This document shows, piece after piece, positions 43,419-51,986 of a DNA stretch of 64,000 nt (position 1 is the first letter of the stretch; every line of letters begins with the position of its first letter). The translations under genes and the position numbers were made by a program. The DNA lies in contig NZ_JAMLIG010000002.1 in assembly GCF_023954305.1 (NCBI RefSeq), positions 434,001-498,000 on the forward strand. The letters run 5' to 3'. Below the pieces are notes generated by a model that made no database searches, was not told where the DNA came from, and saw only the letters and a list, made by a program, of their open reading frames with translations. The stretch comes from Mesorhizobium sp. (lineage in GTDB: Bacteria > Pseudomonadota > Alphaproteobacteria > Rhizobiales > Rhizobiaceae).

Positions 43419-44687
43419 ATGGCGAGCTATGTGGATCACCTCGGACGGCCGCTCATCGCCGTCACCGGCATGGGCGTCGTCACCTCGCTCGGGGCGGGCA
43501 AGGCTGAGAATTGGGCGGCGCTAACTTCGGGAAGATCGGGGATCCACGCCGTTACACGATTTCCGGTCGACCATCTCAAGACGACGATCGCCGGCACAGT
43601 CGACTTCCTGCCCGGCAGCGATGAGGGCATGTCGACGCTGACCTACGAGCTCGCCGCGACCGCCGGCGAGGAGGCTGTCGCGCAGGCGGGGATCGGATCG
43701 GATTTCGCCGGCCCCCTTTTCCTGGCGTCACCCCCGATCGAATTGTCGTGGGCGGACCGGCTGGCGATGTACCGCACAACAGACAAAGATGCGGGCTATC
43801 GACGCCTGTTCGAAGCGGCCCGCGCCGGGCACGGCAAGGCGATCTTCGAGGAAACTCAATTCGGCACAGTCGCCGACCGCCTCGCGGTTCGGTTCGGCAC
43901 GCGCGGCCTGCCGGTGACCACCTCGACCGCCTGCGCGTCCGGCGCGACGGCGATCCAGCTCGGGGTCGAGGCGATCCGGCGCGGCGAATGCGACCGCGCT
44001 CTGGCCATCGGCGCCGACGGTTCGGCGAGTGCCGAATCGATGATCCGCTTCTCGCTTCTTTCCGCCCTGTCGATGCAGAATGACTGGCCGGAACGGGCCT
44101 CCAAGCCGTTTTCGCGTGATCGCGACGGCTTCGTGCTGGCCGAAGGCGGCGCGGCACTCGTCCTCGAATCGCTCGAGAGCGCCATGGCGCGTGGCGCGGA
44201 GGTGCTGGGCATCATGCGCGGCTGCGGCGAGAAGGCTGACGATTTCCACCGCACGCGTTCGAAGCCCGACGGCTCCCCGGCGATCGCCGCCGTCAAGCTA
44301 GCCCTGTCCGACGCCGGCATGTCCGAGGACGAGATCGACTACGTCAACGCGCACGGCACCTCGACGCCCGAGAACGACAAGATGGAGCACCTGTCGCTCT
44401 CCACCGTCTTCGGTCCGCGCATCAGGTCCGTTCCAGTCTCCTCCAACAAGTCGATGATCGGTCATACGCTTTCCGCGGCCGGTGCGGTCGAGGCAGTGTT
44501 TTCTCTGATGACGATGCGCGAAGGCGTCATCCCGCCGACCATCAATTACGACCAGCCGGACCCGGCGATCGATCTCGACGTAGTGCCGAACGTCAAGCGG
44601 GAAGCGGACGTGAAGTCCGTCCTGTCGAACTCCTTCGGCTTCGGCGGCCAGAACGCCTGCCTTGTCATGGCGCGCGAACCCGTCTAA
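43419..44687 (+). CDS. fabF1XL: Beta-ketoacyl-ACP synthase FabF1XL
   Basis: A 422-residue condensing enzyme with the full KAS II triad: Cys172 (TSTACASGATAI), His312 (AHGTSTPEND) and His349, with Lys344 (NKSMIGHTLSAAGA). It should elongate acyl-AcpXL to the C28 chain, in a pair with the Cys-less FabF2XL. The RDRDGFVLAEGGAALVLE loop is standard. The 6-base gap after fabF2XL suggests translational coupling and an obligate pair, as seen for ketosynthase/chain-length-factor heterodimers; that last point is inference. Confidence 0.93.
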   Translation: MASYVDHLGRPLIAVTGMGVVTSLGAGKAENWAALTSGRSGIHAVTRFPVDHLKTTIAGTVDFLPGSDEGMSTLTYELAATAGEEAVAQAGIGSDFAGPLFLASPPIELSWADRLAMYRTTDKDAGYRRLFEAARAGHGKAIFEETQFGTVADRLAVRFGTRGLPVTTSTACASGATAIQLGVEAIRRGECDRALAIGADGSASAESMIRFSLLSALSMQNDWPERASKPFSRDRDGFVLAEGGAALVLESLESAMARGAEVLGIMRGCGEKADDFHRTRSKPDGSPAIAAVKLALSDAGMSEDEIDYVNAHGTSTPENDKMEHLSLSTVFGPRIRSVPVSSNKSMIGHTLSAAGAVEAVFSLMTMREGVIPPTINYDQPDPAIDLDVVPNVKREADVKSVLSNSFGFGGQNACLVMAREPV

Positions 44688-44734
44688 GCGGCGCGGTTAT
44701 ATCCATTACCGCCCGCAGGAAACCGCACGATACC

Positions 44735-45763
44735 ATGCGCGCATTGCAGCTCGTCGCAGACCGCCAGATCGAGGCGGTCGATATTCCGTCGCCGCCGCCG
44801 CCCGGTCCGGGCGAGGCCGCGGTCGCAATTCGCGCGGTCGCGCTGAACCATATCGACGTCTGGGGCTGGCGGGGCATGGCCTTCGCCAAGCGCAAGATGC
44901 CGCTGGTGGTGGGCGCTGAGGCCTGCGGCGTGATCGAGAGCGTCGGCGAGGGCGTCACCGGCTTCCGGCCCGGCCAGCTGGTGTCGATCTACGGCGCGCG
45001 CACCTGCGGCCAGTGCAAGGCCTGTCGGGAGCGCCGCGACAATCTCTGCGAGAACGTTCAAGGTGTGCACGGCTTCCACCTCGACGGCTTCGCCCAGGAG
45101 AAAATGAACATTCCCGTCCGCCAGCTCGTCCCCGCGCCAGCGGGCGTGGATGTCACGGGCGCGGCGGTGACGCCCATCACCTTCGGCACAGTCGAGCACA
45201 TGCTGTTCGACAATGCGAAACTCGAGGCTGGCGAGACGGTGCTGGTTCACGCCGGCGGGTCCGGCATTGGATCGGCAGCAATCCAGCTGGCAAAGCTCGC
45301 CGGCGCGACAGTCATTACGACCGTAGGCTCCGATGCAAAGATCGAGCGGGCGAAAGCGCTCGGCGCCGACCACGTCATCAACTATCGCACCGACCGGTTC
45401 GAGGGCGTGGTGCGCAAGTTGACCGGCAAGAAGGGCGTCGACGTTGTCTTCGAACATGTCGGCGTCGATACGTGGGCCGGCTCGATGTTCTCGATGAAAC
45501 GCGGCGGCCGCCTCGTCACCTGCGGCTCGACCTCGGGCGTCTCTACCACGATCAACCTGATGCAGTTGTTCCAGCAGCAGTTGCGCATCATCGGTTCGTT
45601 CGGCTGCCGGATCGACAATATGGCGACCGTGATGGCCAAGCTCGCGACGGGCAAGGTGCATCCGGTGATCGATTCCGAAACGGACTTCGACCGGATCGGC
45701 GAGGCGCTCGCCCGCATGGAGAGCCGCGACGTCTTCGGCAAGATCCTGCTGCGGATCACCTAG
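44735..45763 (+). CDS. adh2XL: Zinc-type alcohol dehydrogenase/enoyl reductase Adh2XL
   Basis: A 342-residue medium-chain dehydrogenase. It has GAEACGVIESVGEGVTGFRP, a structural-zinc Cys set (RTCGQCKACRE then LCENV) near 92-108, and the NAD(P)-binding LVHAGGSGIGSAAIQLAK near 170. In rhizobial clusters this gene sits between fabF1XL and lpxXL and is thought to act as the enoyl- or keto-reductase of very-long-chain acyl synthesis. It is 47 bases after fabF1XL and 2 bases before lpxXL. Confidence 0.9.
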   Translation: MRALQLVADRQIEAVDIPSPPPPGPGEAAVAIRAVALNHIDVWGWRGMAFAKRKMPLVVGAEACGVIESVGEGVTGFRPGQLVSIYGARTCGQCKACRERRDNLCENVQGVHGFHLDGFAQEKMNIPVRQLVPAPAGVDVTGAAVTPITFGTVEHMLFDNAKLEAGETVLVHAGGSGIGSAAIQLAKLAGATVITTVGSDAKIERAKALGADHVINYRTDRFEGVVRKLTGKKGVDVVFEHVGVDTWAGSMFSMKRGGRLVTCGSTSGVSTTINLMQLFQQQLRIIGSFGCRIDNMATVMAKLATGKVHPVIDSETDFDRIGEALARMESRDVFGKILLRIT

Positions 45764-45765
45764 GA

Positions 45766-46698
45766 ATGAACCTTTCCGCGCTTTCGCGGCGTATCGCCCG
45801 ATCGGTCGCGTTCCGCGCGCGCCGGGCCAATCACTGGCTGGTCGCCAAACTGGTGGTCGCCATCTTCACCGTGCTGCAGAAGCTCCCGGCCGACAGGGCG
45901 CTTGACGTAGCGGACAGGATCGCGCGCCGCATCGGGCCGTGGACCGGGCGCGATCGCATCGCGATGGACAACCTCCGCCAGGCCTATCCCGAAAAGAGCG
46001 ATGCCGAATGCCGCGAGATCGCCTCCGACATGTGGGGCAACATGGCCCGCCTCGCGGTCGAATATGTCTTTCTCGACCAGCTCTACGACTTCGACTACAC
46101 AGCCGAGACGCCCGGCCGCGTCGAGGTGAAGGGCCGCGAGATCTTCGAAGGGATGCGCAAGCGGCACAACCCGCGCATCTTCTTCACGGCGCATACCGGC
46201 AATTTCGAGATGTTCCCGATTGCCGCTTCGTCGATCGGCATGAAGATAGCTTCCCTGTTTCGCGCGCCGAACAACTCGTTCATCGCAGATCAGGTGAGCA
46301 GGAAACGGCGGATCTCTGGCAACCAGATGGTGCCCTCCAAGGCGGGCGCCGCCTACGTCCTCGCTCGCATACTGGGCGAAAAAGGAAATGTCGGTGCGCT
46401 GGTAGACCAGAAATTCAGCCCCGGCGTCCGAACGACGTTTTTCGGCCGTCCCTGCGAAACCAGCCCGCTCCTGCCACGCCTCGCCCGGCAGTATGAGGCC
46501 GATATCTATCCGGCGCGTTGCGTCCGGTTGCCGAACAACCGCTATCGCCTGGAGTTGTTCGACAGGATCGAGCCGCCGCGCGACGCGGAGGGCAAGATCG
46601 ACGCCGACCGGCTCTGCCAGATGATGAACGACGTGGTAGAGGGCTGGGTACGGGAATATCCCGGGCAATGGATGTGGTTCCACCGCAGGTGGGGATGA
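45766..46698 (+). CDS. lpxXL: Lipid A very-long-chain acyltransferase LpxXL
   Basis: A 310-residue LpxL/HtrB-family acyltransferase that moves the very-long-chain hydroxy-acyl group from AcpXL to lipid A at the inner membrane. The catalytic motif is HTGNFE (His143, Glu148; H-x4-E). An N-terminal membrane-associated helix is near 25-40 (VAKLVVAIFTVLQKL), and the C-terminal PGQWMWFHRRWG is the family ending. The ATG at 45766 begins 2 bases after the adh2XL stop. Last gene of the cluster. Confidence 0.94.
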   Translation: MNLSALSRRIARSVAFRARRANHWLVAKLVVAIFTVLQKLPADRALDVADRIARRIGPWTGRDRIAMDNLRQAYPEKSDAECREIASDMWGNMARLAVEYVFLDQLYDFDYTAETPGRVEVKGREIFEGMRKRHNPRIFFTAHTGNFEMFPIAASSIGMKIASLFRAPNNSFIADQVSRKRRISGNQMVPSKAGAAYVLARILGEKGNVGALVDQKFSPGVRTTFFGRPCETSPLLPRLARQYEADIYPARCVRLPNNRYRLELFDRIEPPRDAEGKIDADRLCQMMNDVVEGWVREYPGQWMWFHRRWG

Positions 46699-46731
46699 AC
46701 GGCGCGTCGGCCAACGGCCGTCCCCGGCAGA

Positions 46732-47658
46732 TCAGCCGCCGTAATAGTTCATCACCGCATGGCGCGCTTCAGCAAAGAAGAGCCAGCGTTCCACCAGCAT
46801 GCCGCCGAACAGGAGAAGCGCCGCAAAGCCTGCCACTGCCGCAGCCGTGATACCGGCGGGACCGCCCGGCAGCACCAGCATGGCGAGAAGCAAGGCGGGG
46901 ACGACACCACCGCCGACGACCGCGATCTGACTCAATCTGACCGCATGCTTGCGCGCGACACGGAAGCCCATCTCCCTGGTGAGATAGTTGCCGTTCATGT
47001 GCGGCGGCTCCAACAGCCGCACCTTTCCGATCGAGCCGAGACCAGTCGCCGATTCGGGGGTCGAAAGCGCTGGCATCGCCCGCAGGCGCGCCCACCAGTA
47101 CGTTTTGGCAGGCCAGACCACGCCGATGGCCACCGCCGCGGACAGAGGCAGCAGCTGATGCGCATTGCCGCCGAGCGTCGAGAAGAAGCTGGCGAGCGCC
47201 AGCCCGCCGGCAGCCGCGAACATCAGATAGGACACCGGCGTCCACCGCGTATTCCAGGCCTGAACCGATCGCAAGGAAGCGTAGATCATCGCCGTGCAGA
47301 AGACGGTGACGCCGCAGGACACCGCTCCGAGAATGCCCGGCAAAGGCAGGTAGCGCCCGCTCCATACGGAAGCGATCGCATTGATGCCGAGCGGGACGAA
47401 GGTCAAAACCGCCATCACCCCTTCGCGCGACAGCCAACTGGACCGCCACTGCGAAAGCGCCCGCCAGGCGCGCTGAGGATTGCCGAGGTGTAGCGTGGAC
47501 GACATCAGTCCGCCGGCAATCAGCGCGAGCGCCAGAATATGCGCCAGCTTCGTTGCGATCGCCGACGGATCGAGCAGCCCCAACCCAAGCACGGCAGCGA
47601 GCCCGTAGCCGAGGCCGGACAAGGTTGTGAACAGGATGATCGACGGCGCGGGATGCAT
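46732..47658 (-). CDS. soeC: Sulfite dehydrogenase membrane subunit SoeC
   Basis: A 308-residue membrane protein of the DmsC/NrfD-like anchor family with about eight hydrophobic segments (IILFTTLSGLGYGLAAVLGL at the start; ILALALIAGGLMSSTLHLGN follows). LHLGNPQRAWRALSQWRSSW is the DmsC-family hallmark. It anchors SoeAB at the inner membrane and passes electrons to quinone. It follows soeB by 3 bases. The assignment to Soe rather than DMSO reductase rests on the partner SoeA, which has no Tat signal. Confidence 0.86.
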   Translation of the reverse strand: MHPAPSIILFTTLSGLGYGLAAVLGLGLLDPSAIATKLAHILALALIAGGLMSSTLHLGNPQRAWRALSQWRSSWLSREGVMAVLTFVPLGINAIASVWSGRYLPLPGILGAVSCGVTVFCTAMIYASLRSVQAWNTRWTPVSYLMFAAAGGLALASFFSTLGGNAHQLLPLSAAVAIGVVWPAKTYWWARLRAMPALSTPESATGLGSIGKVRLLEPPHMNGNYLTREMGFRVARKHAVRLSQIAVVGGGVVPALLLAMLVLPGGPAGITAAAVAGFAALLLFGGMLVERWLFFAEARHAVMNYYGG

Positions 47659-47661
47659 GGG

Positions 47662-48420
47662 TCAGATGCGGTCCAACATGCCGTCGAGCCAAGCGAAGAA
47701 GCCCTTGGCGCCGTCGGTGTTCTCGGCGAGCGGGATGGTACCGGCGAGCGATCGCCGCGGCCGCGGCGGCAGATATTTGTTCACTGGCCGTGTGCCTTGC
47801 TCCGGCATGAGGGCGATGCCGCCGCGCTCCAGGACCATGATCGAGACGTTGGAGGCCGGATCGGCGAAGTCGCCGTAATGCCGCGCATTGACCGGGCAGG
47901 TGCGCACGCAGGAGGGCACCCGGTCGATCTCCGCCAGCGTCTCGTTGTAGATGCGATCGACGCAGAGCGTGCATTTCTTCATCACGCCAGCCGCGAGGTC
48001 CATCTCGCGCGCGCCATAGGGACAGGCCCAGGCGCACAGGCCGCAGCCGATGCACTTGTCCTCGTCGACCAGGACGATCCCGTCGGCGGAGCGTTTGTAG
48101 GAGGCGCCGGTCGGGCAGACCGTGACGCAGGGCGCATTCTCGCAATGCAGGCAGCTCTTGGGGAAGTGAACGATGCGGGCATCCCCCGCCTCGCCGACGA
48201 TCTCTCCTCCTTCCGGCGTCACTTCGAACGTGTGGATGCGGTTGAGAAAAGTGCCTGACACGTCCGCGCCATACGGATCCTGATCCGACAGCGCCGCACC
48301 GTAGCCGCCAGTGTTCCATTCCTTGCAGGAGATCACGCAGGCATGGCAGCCGACGCAGACGTCGAGGTCGATCACCAGCCCGAGCTTCTTCGGCGTCGGC
48401 AGCGATGGGAGCGAAGTCAT
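47662..48420 (-). CDS. soeB: Sulfite dehydrogenase iron-sulfur subunit SoeB
   Basis: A 252-residue ferredoxin-like subunit with four Cys groups for four [4Fe-4S] clusters: CVGCHACVISCKEWN, CLHCENAPCVTVCP, CIGCGLCAWACPYG and CTLCVDRIYNE with CVRTCPVNA. It relays electrons from SoeA to SoeC. It starts with an ATGA overlap on the soeA stop, showing translational coupling. No signal peptide, consistent with a cytoplasmic-facing complex. Confidence 0.9.
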   Translation of the reverse strand: MTSLPSLPTPKKLGLVIDLDVCVGCHACVISCKEWNTGGYGAALSDQDPYGADVSGTFLNRIHTFEVTPEGGEIVGEAGDARIVHFPKSCLHCENAPCVTVCPTGASYKRSADGIVLVDEDKCIGCGLCAWACPYGAREMDLAAGVMKKCTLCVDRIYNETLAEIDRVPSCVRTCPVNARHYGDFADPASNVSIMVLERGGIALMPEQGTRPVNKYLPPRPRRSLAGTIPLAENTDGAKGFFAWLDGMLDRI

Positions 48421-51266
48421 TTCCCCCACTCCTGTCCGTAGCGCAGCTGGGACGGCGACGCGTTTGCGGCACCCGCCCTTCCGACCGGCCCGAAGGAAGG
48501 CCGCGACACCTCGTCCGGCTCGGCCTTCTCGATCCTGACACGCAGGTCGTACCATGCCGCCTGCCCTGTCACCGGATCCGAGTTCGACCAGCGCATGCCG
48601 TCGCCCTTGGGCGGCAGGAGTTCGTGAATCAGATGGTTGAGCAGGAAGCCGCGGTTGCTCTCCGGCGCATCCTTTGCCAGTCCCCAGGCACCCCTGCGTT
48701 TGCCGATGGCGTTCCAGGTCCACATCGTGTCGCGGTTCACCGCGTCCGACCGGACGATTTCGATTTTGATGCGGCCGTGATGCGAGACGATCCAGGCCCA
48801 GTCGCCGGTAACCAGCCCCGCTTCGTCGCAGATCGCGCCCGGCACATACATGACGTTGCGCGTATGGATCTGGCGAAGCCAGGCGTTCATCGATCCCCAG
48901 GAATGGTACATCGCCATAGGCCGCTGGGTGATCGCGTGGTACGGAAAGGCTGCGCGGTCGACGCCTTCCTCCTCCAGCGGCCGGTACCAGGCCGGCAGCG
49001 GATCGAATGCCATCTCCAGCCGTTCGCGGTGCGTCTCCGGCGCGACCGGCTCGCGCAGACCCCGCGCAGAAAGGCGGAACTTCTGGCAGATCTCGCTGTA
49101 GAGCTGAAAGGTGACGGGCTGCGGCGTGTCGAAGAAGCCCATCTTCACCGCGAAATCCTGGTAGGCGCGGTTGGCATGCTTGTAGAACTGCGCTTCGAGC
49201 GGGATATGCGCCGAGAAGAACGCGCCGTTCTCGATGTAGCGATTCAGCTGGTCGGGATTAGACGCCCCTCTCCCGGTGCGGTCTCCGGCCAGGCCCCGGT
49301 ATCCAGCAAGCGGCCCGATGCCCGGGCGACGCTCGTGACGCACGATGTAGTCGGCGAAATCCTTGTAGAGCGGCGTTCCGCGGCTGTCGACGAAGCCCGG
49401 CAGCTTCAGCCGGCCGGCAAGGTCGATCAGCACCGACTGGAAGCCGCGCACGTCGCGGTCGGGCTCCACCACCGGCCAGCGTATCGCGTCGTTGACGGCG
49501 TCCGGCTCCGAGATCGGCCGGTCGAGCAGCGAAATGCAATCATGCCGTTCGAGATAGGTGGTATCGGGCAGGACGAGGTCGGCATAGGCGACCATCTCCG
49601 ACGCATAGGCGTCGCTGCAGATGATCCTGGGGATGACGTATTCCCCCGTCGCCTCGTCCCGGTCTTCCAGCATCCTGATGACGCCGGCCGTGTTCATCGA
49701 CGAGTTCCAGGCCATGTTGGCCATGTAGAGGAACAATAGGTCTATTCTGTACGGGTCGCCCGCATGCGCGTTGGCGATGACCATGTGCATCAGCCCGTGG
49801 GCCGAGATCGGCGCGTCCCAGGAGAATGCCTTGTCGATCCGGTTGGGCGCCCCGTCGGGGCCGATCAGCAGATCCTCCGGCCCGCGCGGAAAGCCGAGAT
49901 GCGGACCCGACAAAGGCTTGTTGGAGCCGAAATGCTCCGCTTTGCCGTGCGGCGTCGGATGCGCCTCGACGGGCTTCGGATAGGGTGGCTCGAAGCGGAA
50001 GGCGCCGGGGCAATCGACAGCGCCGATCAGCGCCTGAAGCAAATGGATCGCCCGCGCCGTCTGGAATCCGTTCGAATGCGCCGAGATTCCCCGCATTGCG
50101 TGAAAGGAGACCGGCCGGCCAACAAAGCTGGCATGCCGCTCGCCGTTCATATCGGTCCAAGGCTGCGCGATCTCGATTGCTTCGTCGAAAGCGACGCGGG
50201 CGATCTCCGAGGCCAGCCCCCTGATCACGTCCGCAGAAATTCCGGTCTCGTCAGCGACGCTGTTGGGCGCGTAGCGTTCATGGAGATATCTTTCGGCCAG
50301 GAGCTGGAACGACGGCACGGCAAAACGCCCATCTTCGAGCGGATACCTGCCCGACAGCGCGGCCCGTGCGCCTTTCGCGCCGACCGCGACTGGCCGCTCC
50401 GTCACGCTTTCCCAGATCAGCGGTTTGCCGTCGCCGTCGCGCGCGAACAGCCCGTGATCGGCCGTGCCTGGGGCATCGATCACCAGCCAGGGCGCGTTGG
50501 TGTAGCGCACGAGGTAGTCGACGTCGATCTTCCGCGCCTTGAGCAATTCATGAATGACCGACAGGACAAGCAGTCCGTCGGTGCCGGGGCGGATGCCTAT
50601 CCAGCTGTCGGCGATCGACGAATAGCCGGTGCGCACCGGATTGACCGACACGAAGCGCGCGCCGCGCGACTTGAGCTTCGAGAGACCGATCTTGATCGGG
50701 TTCGAATCGTGATCCTCGGCCACGCCGAACATGACGAACAGTTTTGTGCGCTCCCAGTCCGGCGAGCCGAATTCCCAGAAGCCGCCGCCCAGCGTCATGA
50801 TGCCGGCAGCCGCCATGTTGACGGAGCAGAAGCCCCCATGCGCCGCATAGTTCGGCGTGCCGAACTGCTGGGCGAAGAAGCCGGTCAGCGACTGCGACTG
50901 GTCGCGGCCGGTGAAGAAAGCGAATTTTTTCGGATCTCGCGCCCTCACCTCGCCCATCCAGTCGACGGCGAGCGCCAGCGCCTCGTCCCAGGAGATCGGC
51001 TTGAACTCGCCTGAGCCGCGCGGTCCGGTCCTGAGCAGCGGCGAGGACAGCCGCGCGGGCGCATAGTGCTGCATGATGCCGGCGGAACCTTTGGCGCAGA
51101 GCACGCCTTTGTTCACCGGATGGTCGCGGTTGCCTTCGATGTAGCGGATCTTGCCGTCCCTGATGTGGACGTCGATGCCGCACCGGCAGGCGCACATGTA
51201 GCAGGTCGTCTTGCGCACCTCGTCCGAAACGGGCTCGGAGAGCGCAAGGCGCGGTTCAGGACTCAT
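48417..51266 (-). CDS. soeA: Molybdopterin sulfite dehydrogenase catalytic subunit SoeA
   Basis: A 949-residue molybdenum enzyme of the DMSO reductase superfamily. The N-terminal [4Fe-4S] motif is CYMCACRCGIDVHI with Cys57 (VLCAKG). Cys147 in HGGFCSVNMAAAG is the likely Mo ligand. Sequences such as GNRDHPVNKGVLCAKGSAGI and QHYAPARLSSPLLRTG match the SoeA group (quinone-reducing sulfite dehydrogenase). There is no twin-arginine signal, so the complex faces the cytoplasm. It would oxidise sulfite from organosulfur breakdown to sulfate. First gene of soeABC. Confidence 0.88.
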   Translation of the reverse strand: MSPEPRLALSEPVSDEVRKTTCYMCACRCGIDVHIRDGKIRYIEGNRDHPVNKGVLCAKGSAGIMQHYAPARLSSPLLRTGPRGSGEFKPISWDEALALAVDWMGEVRARDPKKFAFFTGRDQSQSLTGFFAQQFGTPNYAAHGGFCSVNMAAAGIMTLGGGFWEFGSPDWERTKLFVMFGVAEDHDSNPIKIGLSKLKSRGARFVSVNPVRTGYSSIADSWIGIRPGTDGLLVLSVIHELLKARKIDVDYLVRYTNAPWLVIDAPGTADHGLFARDGDGKPLIWESVTERPVAVGAKGARAALSGRYPLEDGRFAVPSFQLLAERYLHERYAPNSVADETGISADVIRGLASEIARVAFDEAIEIAQPWTDMNGERHASFVGRPVSFHAMRGISAHSNGFQTARAIHLLQALIGAVDCPGAFRFEPPYPKPVEAHPTPHGKAEHFGSNKPLSGPHLGFPRGPEDLLIGPDGAPNRIDKAFSWDAPISAHGLMHMVIANAHAGDPYRIDLLFLYMANMAWNSSMNTAGVIRMLEDRDEATGEYVIPRIICSDAYASEMVAYADLVLPDTTYLERHDCISLLDRPISEPDAVNDAIRWPVVEPDRDVRGFQSVLIDLAGRLKLPGFVDSRGTPLYKDFADYIVRHERRPGIGPLAGYRGLAGDRTGRGASNPDQLNRYIENGAFFSAHIPLEAQFYKHANRAYQDFAVKMGFFDTPQPVTFQLYSEICQKFRLSARGLREPVAPETHRERLEMAFDPLPAWYRPLEEEGVDRAAFPYHAITQRPMAMYHSWGSMNAWLRQIHTRNVMYVPGAICDEAGLVTGDWAWIVSHHGRIKIEIVRSDAVNRDTMWTWNAIGKRRGAWGLAKDAPESNRGFLLNHLIHELLPPKGDGMRWSNSDPVTGQAAWYDLRVRIEKAEPDEVSRPSFGPVGRAGAANASPSQLRYGQEWGK

Positions 51267-51358
51267 GAGTCGGATGCTCCCACGGCCTTGTCATATATCC
51301 GGCTGTGGGCCTTGGCAAAGCCGCTGAAACGGAATTGCCGGTCGTGTCGATAATTGCG

Positions 51359-51799
51359 CTATTTCGTTACAACAATGCGCGTGTTTCCGGGACCAAGTTC
51401 CTTGACAAGGGAATAGAAAGTCTCGGCATTCACCGTGGCTAGCCTGACGCAACCGTGCGAGGCGGGAGTGCCGAGCCGGCTCTCGGCCGTCGTCCCGTGC
51501 ACCGCATAGCCGCCGTGATAGAAGACCGCGAACGGCATCGGCGCCATATCGTATTTGCGCGAATGCCACATGCGGTGCATCCGATACGGCCGCCACTCGC
51601 CGGGCGGCGTAATGTAGCCGCTGCGCGCGGTCGAGACTTTCCAGGTGTGGATGACCTTGCCGTGCTTTCTGACCGTCATCGTCTGTGTCGCGACGTCGAT
51701 GTTCGCCACCAGAGCGGCCGCCTGGCCGACAGCAGGCGAGCCGATCGCCGCAGTCGCCGCAAGGAAAACGCCGAGTATGGTCTTTCTCATCATCTTCAT
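51359..51799 (-). CDS. L,D-transpeptidase (YkuD/ErfK family), copy 1
   Basis: A 146-residue exported enzyme. A signal peptide (MKMMRKTILGVFLAATAAIG, cleavage near residue 27) precedes a minimal YkuD domain with His101 (YAVHGTT) and the active site SHGCVR (Ser114, His115, Cys117, Arg119). It makes 3-3 cross-links in peptidoglycan or attaches proteins to it. The ATG at 51799 after GGGGGATTCC is chosen; it gives exactly the length and motif numbering of its paralogue at 53393-53833. It is divergent from the M20 amidohydrolase. Confidence 0.9.
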   Translation of the reverse strand: MKMMRKTILGVFLAATAAIGSPAVGQAAALVANIDVATQTMTVRKHGKVIHTWKVSTARSGYITPPGEWRPYRMHRMWHSRKYDMAPMPFAVFYHGGYAVHGTTAESRLGTPASHGCVRLATVNAETFYSLVKELGPGNTRIVVTK

Positions 51800-51866
51800 G
51801 GAATCCCCCATCCGACTGCCCACGTCAGGATTCCTAATCGCACCCGCCTGAAGAGTGTATGAACGA

Positions 51867-51899
51867 ACGCACACATTCCGGTGAAAGGAACGTGTGCGT
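51867..51899. repeat. Strong dyad between an L,D-transpeptidase and an M20 gene
   Basis: ACGCACACATTCC (51867-51879) and GGAACGTGTGCGT (51887-51899) form 13-base arms with one mismatch and a 7-base spacer. It lies 67 bases from the transpeptidase ATG and 87 bases from the M20 ATG. It could be a shared operator or an RNA hairpin in a 5' leader. Confidence 0.65.
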
Positions 51900-51986
51900 G
51901 TCAGCCAACGCTGGTCCAATCGCATTTCGCGCCTGAAACGAAATGCCCCGCTTGCGCGGCCGCACTTGCCCGGCTCAAATCGCGCC

